A stretch of DNA of 40,618 nt from the NCBI GenBank assembly GCA_017964485.1, contig JAGCRW010000029.1:1-40618 (forward strand), written 5' to 3'. Positions 22,314 to 30,471 of the stretch are shown in pieces. The notes beneath the pieces are model-generated. The model was given only the letters and a program-made list of their open reading frames with translations. It searched no databases and was not told the origin of the DNA. The DNA comes from Muribaculaceae bacterium. GTDB taxonomy: Bacteria; Bacteroidota; Bacteroidia; Bacteroidales; Muribaculaceae. Position numbers and translations under genes: made by a program. Position 1 is the stretch's first letter; each line of letters begins with the position of its first letter.

Positions 22314-24221
22314 TTAGAAAATTTGAATAGCATCGAAGTGGCAACGCGACTGGCACATACCACAGCGGATGCACTTGAATGGATTAATAACATGAGGTTT
22401 GCGAACATCGCCCATGATAGCGTCGGCAGGGCAGTTGCGTGCACAAGCGCCGCAGCCTTTACACTTCTCGGGGTTAACGGTGTAGGTCAAGAGAGCCTTA
22501 CACTGCTTAGCGCGGCAAGTGTGCTTCTTAACGTGCTCCACATATTCATCATAGAAATTGTCGATAGTTGACAATACAGGGTTTGGAGAGGTCTGGCCAA
22601 GGCCACAGAGTGCAGTGTCTTTGATAGTTGCAGCGAGCGATTTGAGGTGCTCGATGTCGTCCATAGTGCCCTTACCCTCTGTAATGCGTGTCAAAATCTC
22701 CAACATACGCTTGTTACCGATGCGGCAAGGTGTGCATTTGCCACACGACTCGCCAACGGTGAACTCAAGGTAGAACTTGGCAACCGATACCATACAGTCG
22801 TCTTCGTCCATAACAATCATACCACCCGAGCCCATCATTGAGCCAGCGGCTCCAAGGCTCTCGTAGTCAATAGGAATGTCGAGGTGCTTCTCGGTCAAGC
22901 AACCTCCTGAAGGGCCACCAGTTTGAACAGCTTTAAACTTCTTGCCGTTCTTCACGCCACCACCAATGTCGTAGATAATCTCACGCAAGGTAGTGCCCAT
23001 GGGGACCTCAATAAGGCCCACATTATTGATCTTACCTGCCAAAGCAAATACCTTAGTACCCTTTGACTTCTCAGTACCGATAGAAGCAAACCAGTCGGCG
23101 CCCTTAGTAAGAATAATGGGGACATTGGCAAGTGTCTCTACGTTATTAACATTGGTTGGGTATCCCATGTAGCCGCTTTCGGCGGGGAAGGGAGGTTTGA
23201 GAGTTGGCTCACCGCGCTTGCCTTCCATTGAGTGGATAAGAGCAGTCTCCTCACCACAAACGAATGCACCAGCACCATAACGAATCTCGATGTCGAAGTC
23301 GAAATCGCTGCCCATGATTTGCCTGCCAAGCATGCCATACTCACGCGCTTGGTCGATAGCAATCTTAAGGCGGTGCACTGCCAATGGGTACTCGGCACGA
23401 ATATAGATAAGACCCTCGCTTGCACCAATGCAGTAGCCGCACAATGCCATAGCCTCGATCACTGAGTGGGGGTCACCCTCCATAATGGAGCGGTCCATAA
23501 ATGCACCTGGATCACCCTCGTCGGCGTTACAAACCACATACTTATGCTCGGCCAGGTAGTTGCGTGCAAAGCCCCACTTCATACCAGTTGGGAAGCCTGC
23601 GCCACCACGTCCGCGGAGTCCAGACTTTTTGATGATGTCAATAACCTCCTCGGGAGTTTGGCTCTGTAAAGCGTTGGAAAGTGCTGCATAACCGTCGCGT
23701 GCTATGTACTCGGCAATGTTTTCGGGATCAATCAGACCACAGTTACGAAGGGCAACACGCTTCTGTTTACGGTAGAAATCCATGTGCTTAGAATCGCTAA
23801 CATGCTCATTTGTCTTAGGGTCAACATAGAGCAGACGCTCCACGCGGCGACCACCAATAACATGCTCCTTAACGATCTCATCGGCATCCTCGGGCTTCAC
23901 CTGAGTGTAGAAAGTATTGTCAGGCATTACCTTAACAATAGGGCCTTTCTCGCAGAAGCCGAAACATCCGGTTACAATCACATCAACCTTATTGGCAATG
24001 CCATTTGCTTCAATGGCAGCCTTGAGGTTCTCGACAATTTTTGCACTGCTAGAGGCTTTACAGCCAGTACCACCGCAGCAGAGTAACTCAATGTGCTCAG
24101 TTCCCACGGCCAGTCCACAGCATTTTTCACTCTCAGCAGCATAACTCAGTTCACGAACATTCAGGTTCGCCTGAGCTTTTTTCCTGAATTGAATCAAGTC
24201 TTCAAAGTTCAAGGTTTTCAC
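22314..24221 (-). CDS. hydB: NuoF-like flavoprotein subunit of the trimeric hydrogenase
   Basis: 635 residues. N-terminal thioredoxin-like [2Fe-2S] domain (Cys49, 54, 86, 90 in CCGGTGC ... GCFGFC), then the NuoF FMN/NAD(H) domain (GRGGAGFPTG at 204-213, CNADEGDPGAFMDR, FVCGEETALI), the SLBB/4Fe-4S part with SCGKCTPCRIGNKRM, and a C-terminal 2[4Fe-4S] ferredoxin domain (CKGCGACARNCP ... CIRCGMCQSRC). This is the HydB layout of bifurcating hydrogenases. First gene of the operon. Its leader (24222-24310) holds a small CTACC/GGTAG hairpin (24279-24294). Confidence 0.95.
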   Translation of the reverse strand: MKTLNFEDLIQFRKKAQANLNVRELSYAAESEKCCGLAVGTEHIELLCCGGTGCKASSSAKIVENLKAAIEANGIANKVDVIVTGCFGFCEKGPIVKVMPDNTFYTQVKPEDADEIVKEHVIGGRRVERLLYVDPKTNEHVSDSKHMDFYRKQKRVALRNCGLIDPENIAEYIARDGYAALSNALQSQTPEEVIDIIKKSGLRGRGGAGFPTGMKWGFARNYLAEHKYVVCNADEGDPGAFMDRSIMEGDPHSVIEAMALCGYCIGASEGLIYIRAEYPLAVHRLKIAIDQAREYGMLGRQIMGSDFDFDIEIRYGAGAFVCGEETALIHSMEGKRGEPTLKPPFPAESGYMGYPTNVNNVETLANVPIILTKGADWFASIGTEKSKGTKVFALAGKINNVGLIEVPMGTTLREIIYDIGGGVKNGKKFKAVQTGGPSGGCLTEKHLDIPIDYESLGAAGSMMGSGGMIVMDEDDCMVSVAKFYLEFTVGESCGKCTPCRIGNKRMLEILTRITEGKGTMDDIEHLKSLAATIKDTALCGLGQTSPNPVLSTIDNFYDEYVEHVKKHTCRAKQCKALLTYTVNPEKCKGCGACARNCPADAIMGDVRKPHVINPFKCIRCGMCQSRCHFDAIQIF

Positions 24222-24312
24222 TGGGTAAATTTGTTGTTTTAGTTATTAGTTGATATTTAATTAATTTTCTTTAAAATACTACCCTTAAAGGTAGGGTATG
24301 CAAAAAGACTCA

Positions 24313-24320
24313 CAAAGTTA
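24313..24320 (-). promoter_or_regulatory. possible hydBAC promoter, -7 box
   Basis: TAACTTTG on the minus strand; predicted start near 24308, leaving an ~87-nt leader. No good -33 TTTG, which may mean dependence on an activator (inference). No FNR- or Rex-like palindrome was recognised. Confidence 0.45.
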
Positions 24321-24426
24321 CACACATTATTTTAATTAATAGTAAAAAAACGGTGTTTTAACAACTTTTTAAGATTGCTTCTAAGGCTTATAGAAACAGC
24401 ATATATAAAATCATTTCAATAAATAT

Positions 24427-24457
24427 TTTGATATTTCTCAAAGATGCTGTAAATTTG
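24427..24457 (+). promoter_or_regulatory. promoter of the Wza-like lipoprotein
   Basis: TTTG (24427-24430), 19 nt, TAAATTTG (24450-24457); leader ~40 nt. Confidence 0.8.
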
Positions 24458-24501
24458 CAAGCGGATATGATTTTTTGCAATTAATTTAAACTTATAACAA
24501 T

Positions 24502-25305
24502 ATGAAAACAAAATTATTTTTTCTCCTTACACTAGCAGCTCTATTTCTCACCAGCTGCAACTCATCTAAGGACATACCTTACATGATTGGTGCAAACCAA
24601 TTGCCACAAGAAGTACTGCAATCGGCAGCTAAAGCCAGCGACCCAGTGGTCATGCCAGGCGACTTGCTCCAAATCAACGTCATCAGCGGGAACACCGAAG
24701 CAGTAAAACCTTTCAACAAGATTGACTATGTCCACAATATTAGTGGCACCGGCAACCTCAGCAGCGAGAACTCAATGTATAATTATCTCGTTGACGAGAA
24801 AGGCAACATCGATTTTCCACTGCTTGGCACGTTACACGTGGGTGGTATGAGCAAAAGCGCCACCGAGAACTATATCGCCTCACAAATCTACCCTCGCTAC
24901 CTCACAGAGAGACCTTCTGTTGAAGTACGTTTCCTGAACTTCAAAGTGTATATTTTGGGCGAAATAAAGAGTCCTGGAGAAATCAAAGCAACTAATGGCC
25001 GACTTAATCTACTCGAAGCTATCGCAAAAGCTGGTGACCTTACCATTCATGGCCGCCGTGACAACGTGATGATCGTACGCACCAACAGTGACGGCAGCCG
25101 CTCTATCCAAACGGTGAACATGAACGACAAGAACATGATTGTATCACCAAGTTTCAACCTGCAGCAGAACGACATCATCTACATCGAGCCCAACAGTTCA
25201 CGTGCACGACAATCGTGGAACGTACCTCCCGCACTATCGTTAGGCATGTCATCAGTAGGCACACTTATATCTATTGCGACCTTCATCATAACGCTGACGA
25301 AGTAA
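24502..25305 (+). CDS. polysaccharide export lipoprotein (Wza-like)
   Basis: 267 residues. Lipoprotein signal with lipobox LTSC (Cys19), a polysaccharide biosynthesis/export domain (about 50-140; VMPGDLLQINVISG ... NIDFPLLGTLHVGGMS) and an SLBB domain (about 148-235; VYILGEIKSPGEIKATNGRLNLLEAIAKAG). A hydrophobic C-terminal segment (about 243-265) would be the outer-membrane helix. Such proteins form the outer-membrane channel for capsule or exopolysaccharide. Here it stands alone, without a Wzc kinase or glycosyltransferases nearby, with its own promoter and terminator. Confidence 0.9.
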   Translation: MKTKLFFLLTLAALFLTSCNSSKDIPYMIGANQLPQEVLQSAAKASDPVVMPGDLLQINVISGNTEAVKPFNKIDYVHNISGTGNLSSENSMYNYLVDEKGNIDFPLLGTLHVGGMSKSATENYIASQIYPRYLTERPSVEVRFLNFKVYILGEIKSPGEIKATNGRLNLLEAIAKAGDLTIHGRRDNVMIVRTNSDGSRSIQTVNMNDKNMIVSPSFNLQQNDIIYIEPNSSRARQSWNVPPALSLGMSSVGTLISIATFIITLTK

Positions 25306-25331
25306 ACAGAAATAAAAAATCTATAAAAAGT

Positions 25332-25375
25332 GACACCACCCCTCGCATTCTGAGTTGGGTGGTGTCTTTGTTTTT
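25332..25375. terminator. two-way terminator after the Wza-like gene
   Basis: GACACCACCC (25332-25341) pairs perfectly with GGGTGGTGTC (25357-25366); T-rich on the plus side and ACTTTTTAT on the minus side, so it also ends the small-protein transcript. Confidence 0.88.
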
Positions 25376-25413
25376 CCTCTGGGGTAGTTGAACCAGAGTT
25401 GTTTGGTTGGTTT

Positions 25414-25575
25414 TTAATTTGCCACAAAGCCTTCAAGACCTGGCTGGTCAACACCCGATGGGGTGTAAGCTCTAGCAAATTGCTTGAGGAAATTGATTGT
25501 GGAGAGCTTTGGCCCACGCTCTACTTGTTCCTCTTGTGTCTGAAATTTTAATTCTTCGGTGTAGTTTTCTTGCAT
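25414..25575 (-). CDS. 53-residue small protein
   Basis: An ATG at 25575 opens 53 codons (MQENYTEELKFQTQEE ... LEGFVAN) ending in TAA at 25414. Upstream of the ATG the minus strand reads AAAGAAAGG at a fitting distance for a ribosome site, and a perfect terminator follows the stop. The NFLKQFARAY segment in its middle resembles the common C-terminal helix of very small Bacteroidales proteins of unknown function, as far as I can recall. It lies 152 nt downstream of the phosphoethanolamine transferase gene on the same strand. Function unknown; no signal peptide. Confidence 0.6.
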   Translation of the reverse strand: MQENYTEELKFQTQEEQVERGPKLSTINFLKQFARAYTPSGVDQPGLEGFVAN

Positions 25576-25727
25576 AGGCAGCCTTTCTTTAATAAGTTAT
25601 ACACCTTTATAACGCACTTAATTTCCTATTATTATTTCAGATAGATTTATTTTTTCAAAAAAGTTATTAACAAGCTAGAGATAGGTTATTAGTTATATAT
25701 TTTTCTTGGAAGAAAGAATGAAAGAAA

Positions 25728-27425
25728 TCAAGGAAATTGTAGTTTATGCTGCTTGAACTGGTCAATGTCAAGTTGCTTTAGGCCGCAGCTATCAAGTGGC
25801 AGAAAATTGTTGTGGTCGTTGATATAAAGGCGCTTGTGCGGCGTGAAATTCTTGTTACTCAGCGACAGGGCGTCTTTCTTGTAGGGGGAATAAATCCCGC
25901 TCATATCAAGAAGAGTGTGGAACACCACCATATTGGTTGACACAGGAATCGCTTTATGAGCTCGCAACTGAGCCACAGCAACGGGGTAGTTGCTGATATA
26001 GACTTGAGATGTCCACACCAACAGCGGAACGCGGAGTTGGTAATAAGTGGGCAGCGGTGAAGCGTGTAGGAACCTGCCCCTTTCATCATCAAAGATGTCC
26101 TCGCCGTGATCGCTTGTGAAGACAACGGCGCTATTCACCCCCTTAGCGTCAACCAAACGGATGATAGAAGACAACACCTTGTCTGTATTGACTATGGAAT
26201 TGTCATAGGCGTTGATTAGTTCTTTACGATACACCTTTTCGGCCGAAATCACATTATCGGGCTTGAAGACGGCATCATTTTTGGGATAACGGTCTTTATA
26301 GTTGAAGTGCGAGCCATACATATGCACAACAATAAACAACTTGCCGCCATTGTAGTTATCTAATCGCTGTTTCACGCAATCAATCAGTTCATCATCATAA
26401 TTATTGCCTGCAAATGATACCTTATCTTTCAAAAACTTCACCTCATCGGCCTCGCATCCAAATGCATCAATAAACGAGTGGTTGCGACGCTGATTGCTGT
26501 AGAAGGCAGTTTGGTAACCAGCCTCTTTATAGGCACTGATTATTCCTTTTCGGTAATAAAGACTGTCGTATCGCTCACACCCAGAACACGACATGAGCAT
26601 TGGCACGCTTTTGTGGGTAGTGTTTGACATCGTAATTGCGTCACGATACACCACCATGTTAGCAAGTGTACTAGTGCAAGGATTGGTGTTGCGGTTGTAG
26701 CCATATAGACTCCAGTTGTCGGCACGCGATGTTTCTCCAATGACAAGAATATAAATTTCAGGCACAGAATCGTGCCTTAGATTTGTGGCTTGATAAGTAA
26801 AGTATTGTGAAGTGTATTCATAATTTCTTTGTTTTGCAAAGCGGTCAATAGCAATGCCCACATTGTAAGTACCATTAATTGGGAACACATCATCTTGTGC
26901 CTTGAAGCCCTTATCGTTGAAGACATTAATTATCATCAAAATAGCGCCCAACGCCAATAATGGCAATGACCAGATACGCTGACGGCGGCGGAAGCGGTCG
27001 CTAAGCGTTGTCTTGGCACGCCAAGACACAATCGACATGGCAATGCCAAAACCATAAAGCACCACCACAAAAATTACTGCTACCAACAAATTTGACAGCA
27101 ACTCTGTGGCCTCACCAGGATTGGTGGTGAGCACATTAAGGAACATATCCACAGCTATCGGCGACTCGCCATAAAGCCACAAAAGAACAATTTGGAAAGC
27201 ACCCACAAACATAAACCAGAACAGACACCAAAATGGCTTACCTGGCTTCTTGGCTAGTGTGAACATGAAGGCGAAGAATCCCAACGGCAACACAATTTGC
27301 ACGATACGAGTCAACAGCGAAGTCGACTCAGTAAAGAACATAAAAATATTGGGCAATATCGCCAGGAACACGAATAGCCAGTAGATGTATTGCTGATTGG
27401 TGAATATATGTTTTAAACGCTTCAT
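25728..27425 (-). CDS. phosphoethanolamine transferase (EptA-like, sulfatase fold)
   Basis: 565 residues. Membrane helices in the first ~170 residues (about 15-33, 42-58, 65-85, 113-135, 152-168) precede a periplasmic alkaline-phosphatase/sulfatase domain. The nucleophile motif is GETSRADNWSLYGYNRNT (Thr232); later metal ligands include TSDHGEDIF (about 420-430) and a HASP segment. Paired Cys in MSCSGCE fit the disulfides of this family. Adds phosphoethanolamine to lipid A or another glycan, which lowers surface charge and cationic-peptide binding; the exact acceptor is not shown. Confidence 0.88.
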   Translation of the reverse strand: MKRLKHIFTNQQYIYWLFVFLAILPNIFMFFTESTSLLTRIVQIVLPLGFFAFMFTLAKKPGKPFWCLFWFMFVGAFQIVLLWLYGESPIAVDMFLNVLTTNPGEATELLSNLLVAVIFVVVLYGFGIAMSIVSWRAKTTLSDRFRRRQRIWSLPLLALGAILMIINVFNDKGFKAQDDVFPINGTYNVGIAIDRFAKQRNYEYTSQYFTYQATNLRHDSVPEIYILVIGETSRADNWSLYGYNRNTNPCTSTLANMVVYRDAITMSNTTHKSVPMLMSCSGCERYDSLYYRKGIISAYKEAGYQTAFYSNQRRNHSFIDAFGCEADEVKFLKDKVSFAGNNYDDELIDCVKQRLDNYNGGKLFIVVHMYGSHFNYKDRYPKNDAVFKPDNVISAEKVYRKELINAYDNSIVNTDKVLSSIIRLVDAKGVNSAVVFTSDHGEDIFDDERGRFLHASPLPTYYQLRVPLLVWTSQVYISNYPVAVAQLRAHKAIPVSTNMVVFHTLLDMSGIYSPYKKDALSLSNKNFTPHKRLYINDHNNFLPLDSCGLKQLDIDQFKQHKLQFP

Positions 27426-27465
27426 TTAATTTATACCTTGCTTATTGTTGCCTACAAAAAACCTG

Positions 27466-27498
27466 CAAAGTTAATATTTTTTCTTGAAAACGCAGCAA
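27466..27498 (-). promoter_or_regulatory. promoter of the phosphoethanolamine transferase gene
   Basis: On the minus strand TTG (27498-27496), 22 nt, TAACTTTG (27473-27466); leader ~36 nt. Confidence 0.55.
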
Positions 27499-27515
27499 TG
27501 TTGCAAAGTAATGTG

Positions 27516-27523
27516 TAATTTTG
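27516..27523 (+). promoter_or_regulatory. -7 box of the chromate-transporter/folC operon
   Basis: TAATTTTG; predicted start near 27528, ~7 nt before the ATG at 27535. No matching -33 box. Confidence 0.5.
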
Positions 27524-27534
27524 CATAACGAAAT

Positions 27535-28119
27535 ATGTCATTAACTAAAAACATATATCTGCAACTGTGGCTCACGTTCATGAAGATTGGCGCGTTTACC
27601 TTTGGAGGTGGATGGGCAATGATTTCTATTATTGAGCGTGAGATAGTAGACAATCACAAGTGGATTGAGAAAGATGAGTTTCTCGACCTGCTTGCCATTG
27701 CTCAAGCGATGCCAGGCATCTTGGCAGTGAACATTGCCGTTGTAATTGGCGACAGACTCAAAGGCATAAAAGGCAGTATGGCTGCGGCCATCGGCACGAT
27801 ATTGCCTTCGTTTGTGATTATCCTTGCCATTGCCATTTTCCTCACCCCAGATACCATCAAAAACAATGAGGTGCTCACTCGTATATTCAAGGGCATCAGG
27901 CCCGCGGTTGTGGCGCTCATTATTGCTCCGGTAATTACTACCGCCCGTGCTGCCAAAATCAACTGGAAGACCATAATCATTCCTATAACAGTGGCAGGAC
28001 TTATCTACTCGGGGCTGCCAGTGGTGTCAAATCCTATTCTTTATATCATTTTGGGTGGCATTGGTGGCTATATTTACTACACCCATGTCACACTCAAACA
28101 ACGAAAGGAGGGCGAATAA
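27535..28119 (+). CDS. chromate transporter, N-half type subunit
   Basis: 194 residues, a short-chain member of the CHR family. FTFGGGWAMISIIEREIVD (about 22-40) is the family signature in the first half-unit, followed by AIAQAMPGILAVNIAVVIGDRLKG and 5-6 membrane helices. Short-chain ChrA proteins come as a pair of genes whose products are inversely placed in the membrane; the second gene overlaps this one by one base (TAATG). Substrate may be chromate or sulfate-like anions; in anaerobes the true role is uncertain. Confidence 0.88.
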   Translation: MSLTKNIYLQLWLTFMKIGAFTFGGGWAMISIIEREIVDNHKWIEKDEFLDLLAIAQAMPGILAVNIAVVIGDRLKGIKGSMAAAIGTILPSFVIILAIAIFLTPDTIKNNEVLTRIFKGIRPAVVALIIAPVITTARAAKINWKTIIIPITVAGLIYSGLPVVSNPILYIILGGIGGYIYYTHVTLKQRKEGE

Positions 28120-28661
28120 TGAGCATCTACCTAAAACTCATTTGGGCATATCTGAAGATTGGTCTCTTCGGTTTTGGCGGTGGCTATGCCATGCTTTCGC
28201 TGGTGCAGAGCGAAGTGGTTAAAAATGGATGGATTACAAACCAGATGTTCACCGATATTGTCGCCATATCACAGATGACTCCCGGCCCGATAGGCATAAA
28301 TAGCGCAACCTACATTGGATATGTTTCCACCGGCAACGTATTGGGCTCTATAATAGCCACACTCGCAGTGGTGCTGCCACCTTACTTGCTCACACTCTAT
28401 GCTAGTCACTATATCTCTCGCCACAGCGACAGCACCATTATCAAAGGGGCCTTCATGGGACTACGACCAGTTGTTGTGGGACTTATCGCCAGTGCAGCGT
28501 TGCTGCTGATGAACAAAGAAAACTTCGGCATTGCCGGTTCCTCTGAGAATCTCATCTCCATAGCTTTGTGTGTGGCATCGTTCTGTATGGTATATTTCAC
28601 TAAGATTCACCCAATATTTGTAATAATACTTGCTGGAATAGCAGGCTTTTTCCTATTCTAA
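28119..28661 (+). CDS. chromate transporter, second subunit
   Basis: 180 residues, the partner half-unit: IGLFGFGGGYAMLSLVQSEVV (about 13-33), ISQMTPGPIGINSATYIGY, and a hydrophobic C-terminus ending FVIILAGIAGFFLF. The start codon overlaps the stop of the first subunit (TAATG), so translation is coupled and subunits are probably made one to one. folC begins 3 nt after its stop. Confidence 0.88.
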   Translation: MSIYLKLIWAYLKIGLFGFGGGYAMLSLVQSEVVKNGWITNQMFTDIVAISQMTPGPIGINSATYIGYVSTGNVLGSIIATLAVVLPPYLLTLYASHYISRHSDSTIIKGAFMGLRPVVVGLIASAALLLMNKENFGIAGSSENLISIALCVASFCMVYFTKIHPIFVIILAGIAGFFLF

Positions 28662-28664
28662 GAA

Positions 28665-29957
28665 ATGACTTATCAAGAGGCAATCGACTTTCTCTACAAG
28701 CAGCTTCCCGCTTTTGAGCGACAAGGAGCAAGCGGTTACAAACCTGGACTAGGTACAGCTATCGCACTTGACGATTGGCTAGGCAATCCGCACCATGCCT
28801 ACAAATGCATCCATGTGGCTGGGACCAACGGCAAAGGTTCAGTCGCCAACCTGCTTGCTGCCACGCTTCAAGCCAGCGGTTACCATGTGGGGTTGTTTAC
28901 ATCACCGCATCTAGTCGATTTCCGCGAGCGCATTCGTGTCAACGGAAAGATGATCGCCAAACGCACGGTTAGCCGATTTGTTGAGCGATACCTGAAAAGC
29001 AATCTGACATGCGAACCGTCATTCTTTGAACTTACAACAGCTCTGGCATTCGATTATTTCAAACAGCAAAAAGTTGACTATGCCATAATAGAGGTTGGCC
29101 TAGGCGGACGGCTCGACAGCAGCAATATCATAACACCCATATTAAGTGTCATTACAAATATATCGCTTGACCATACGCAATTCTTGGGAAACTCCCTTGC
29201 CGAGATTGCTAGTGAAAAGGCTGGAATTATAAAACCTAATGTGCCCGTAATAATTGGAGAAGCCGACAAAAAGGAGGTTCGCTATGTTTTCGAGCGCACC
29301 GCACAGAAGTGCCACTCCCCTATCATTGTTGCTCAAGACGAGCCTCTTGTAACCAATGCTTCACATAATTCCGACGGCACTTTGCAACTCACAACAGTAG
29401 ACTATGGCAATCTCACCTGCCAACTCGCTGGAGACTACCAGGTAAAGAACTCCAACACCGTCCTTCATGCCATAGATATGCTGAAAAAGATTGGTGTGAA
29501 AATCACAAAAAAGGCTGTTATCAATGCTTTTGCCCATGTATGCCAATACACAGGCTTTATGGCAAGATGGATGGTCGTTGGTAAAGAGCCTACAATAATC
29601 TTCGACGCTGGACACAACGCTGGAGCGTGGAATATTCAATCGAAGCAATTAGCTAACCTCAAATGCGGCAAATTGCACATGGTGCTAGGATTTTCGACCG
29701 ACAAAGACATTGACACAGTCCTAGCCATGATGCCAACCGATGCAACCTACTACTTCACTCAGGCTCAATCGTCACGCTCAATGAAGGCGCAAGACCTCCA
29801 AGCACTCGGAACAAAGCACGGATTAAAAGGAGAAAGCTACCCAAAAGTCCTTGACGCATACAAAACAGCAATTAAAGCCGCCAAAACAAGCGACGCAATC
29901 TTCGTGGGCGGCAGTTTCTATGTCTTAGGAGACTTGTTCAAACACATAAAGATATAA
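28665..29957 (+). CDS. folC: bifunctional folylpolyglutamate/dihydrofolate synthase
   Basis: Mur-ligase-fold enzyme that adds glutamate to dihydropteroate and folates. The 430-residue protein has the P-loop GTNGKGS (53-59), the substrate-loop TSPHLVDFRERI (about 79-90), the Mg-site EVGLGGRLDSSN (about 142-153), the ISLDHTQFLGNSLAEIASEKAGI segment, and the C-domain FDAGHN motif (about 313-318). Length normal. It is the third gene of an operon with the chromate-transporter pair, an odd partner for folate metabolism. Confidence 0.95.
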   Translation: MTYQEAIDFLYKQLPAFERQGASGYKPGLGTAIALDDWLGNPHHAYKCIHVAGTNGKGSVANLLAATLQASGYHVGLFTSPHLVDFRERIRVNGKMIAKRTVSRFVERYLKSNLTCEPSFFELTTALAFDYFKQQKVDYAIIEVGLGGRLDSSNIITPILSVITNISLDHTQFLGNSLAEIASEKAGIIKPNVPVIIGEADKKEVRYVFERTAQKCHSPIIVAQDEPLVTNASHNSDGTLQLTTVDYGNLTCQLAGDYQVKNSNTVLHAIDMLKKIGVKITKKAVINAFAHVCQYTGFMARWMVVGKEPTIIFDAGHNAGAWNIQSKQLANLKCGKLHMVLGFSTDKDIDTVLAMMPTDATYYFTQAQSSRSMKAQDLQALGTKHGLKGESYPKVLDAYKTAIKAAKTSDAIFVGGSFYVLGDLFKHIKI

Positions 29958-29959
29958 AG

Positions 29960-29996
29960 ACTAGACTCGGGGCACAAAACCTCGAGTCTAGTTTTC
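29960..29996. terminator. two-way terminator between folC and rnpB
   Basis: ACTAGACTCG (29960-29969) pairs perfectly with CGAGTCTAGT (29983-29992); T-rich on both strands. Confidence 0.88.
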
Positions 29997-30005
29997 TAAA
30001 AAAGC

Positions 30006-30362
30006 AGTGGAGCTATAAGCCGGGTTATGTGGTCGTTCCCCGTGGGGAGCGCCGCTTGTCATTTATCTGTCTGACGTGTTGCCACGGCAGTATAGCAGTC
30101 TACCCCTCGACAATGGACGAGCAACCCTTAAATGCCGATATACTTGACCTTGCAACTCGCAGGTGGTGCGGCACGCCATGTCGCCGTGGCGCCCGGTGGG
30201 CTCTTACCCCGCCTTTTCACCCTTACCACAAGAAAGTGGCGGTTATTCTCTGTCACCTTAACCCTGAGGTCGCCCCCAGCTTCCCGTTAAGAAATGCGAT
30301 GCTCTGTGTTGCCCGGACTTTCCTCTCGCGCTCTGTTGGCGCGAGCGACAAGCCACTCCACT
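30006..30362 (-). ncRNA. rnpB: RNase P RNA
   Basis: Catalytic RNA of RNase P, which removes tRNA 5' leaders. On the minus strand the conserved P4 strand GAGGAAAGTCCGGGC lies near the 5' end (complement at about 30311-30325) and the 3' end reads CCCGGCTTATAGCTCCACT. Helix P1 is AGTGGAG (5' end, 30362) with CTCCACT (3' end, 30006). About 357 nt, in the range for bacterial type A RNA. A frame across it on the plus strand (30029-30460) is not a gene. Confidence 0.93.
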
Positions 30363-30374
30363 ACTTTTGGGCTG

Positions 30375-30405
30375 CAAAATTACTATATTTTTCTAAACCA
30401 CACAA
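30375..30405 (-). promoter_or_regulatory. rnpB promoter
   Basis: On the minus strand TTG (30405-30403), 20 nt, TAATTTTG (30382-30375); predicted start ~8 nt before the mature 5' end. Confidence 0.78.
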
Positions 30406-30409
30406 CAAT

Positions 30410-30448
30410 AATCGACCAGCAAAACCAATAATTGACTGCTGGTCGATT
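30410..30448 (-). terminator. terminator of the secreted-protein gene
   Basis: AATCGACCAGC (30410-30420) pairs perfectly with GCTGGTCGATT (30438-30448); T-rich on the minus strand. It abuts the rnpB -33 box (30403-30405), an economical junction. Confidence 0.8.
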
Positions 30449-30471
30449 TATTTCGATTAAAAACAGATGTA

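Noticed and set aside
21330-22571. 413-codon antisense frame under hydA and hydB
   Set aside because: It spans two well-supported genes on the other strand; Ala/His/Leu-rich composition is typical of shadow frames.
25179-25517. 112-codon minus frame overlapping the end of the Wza-like gene
   Set aside because: It crosses the perfect terminator and an established gene; the 53-codon frame at 25414-25575 explains this DNA better.
30029-30460. 143-codon plus frame over RNase P RNA
   Set aside because: The DNA is explained by rnpB on the minus strand.
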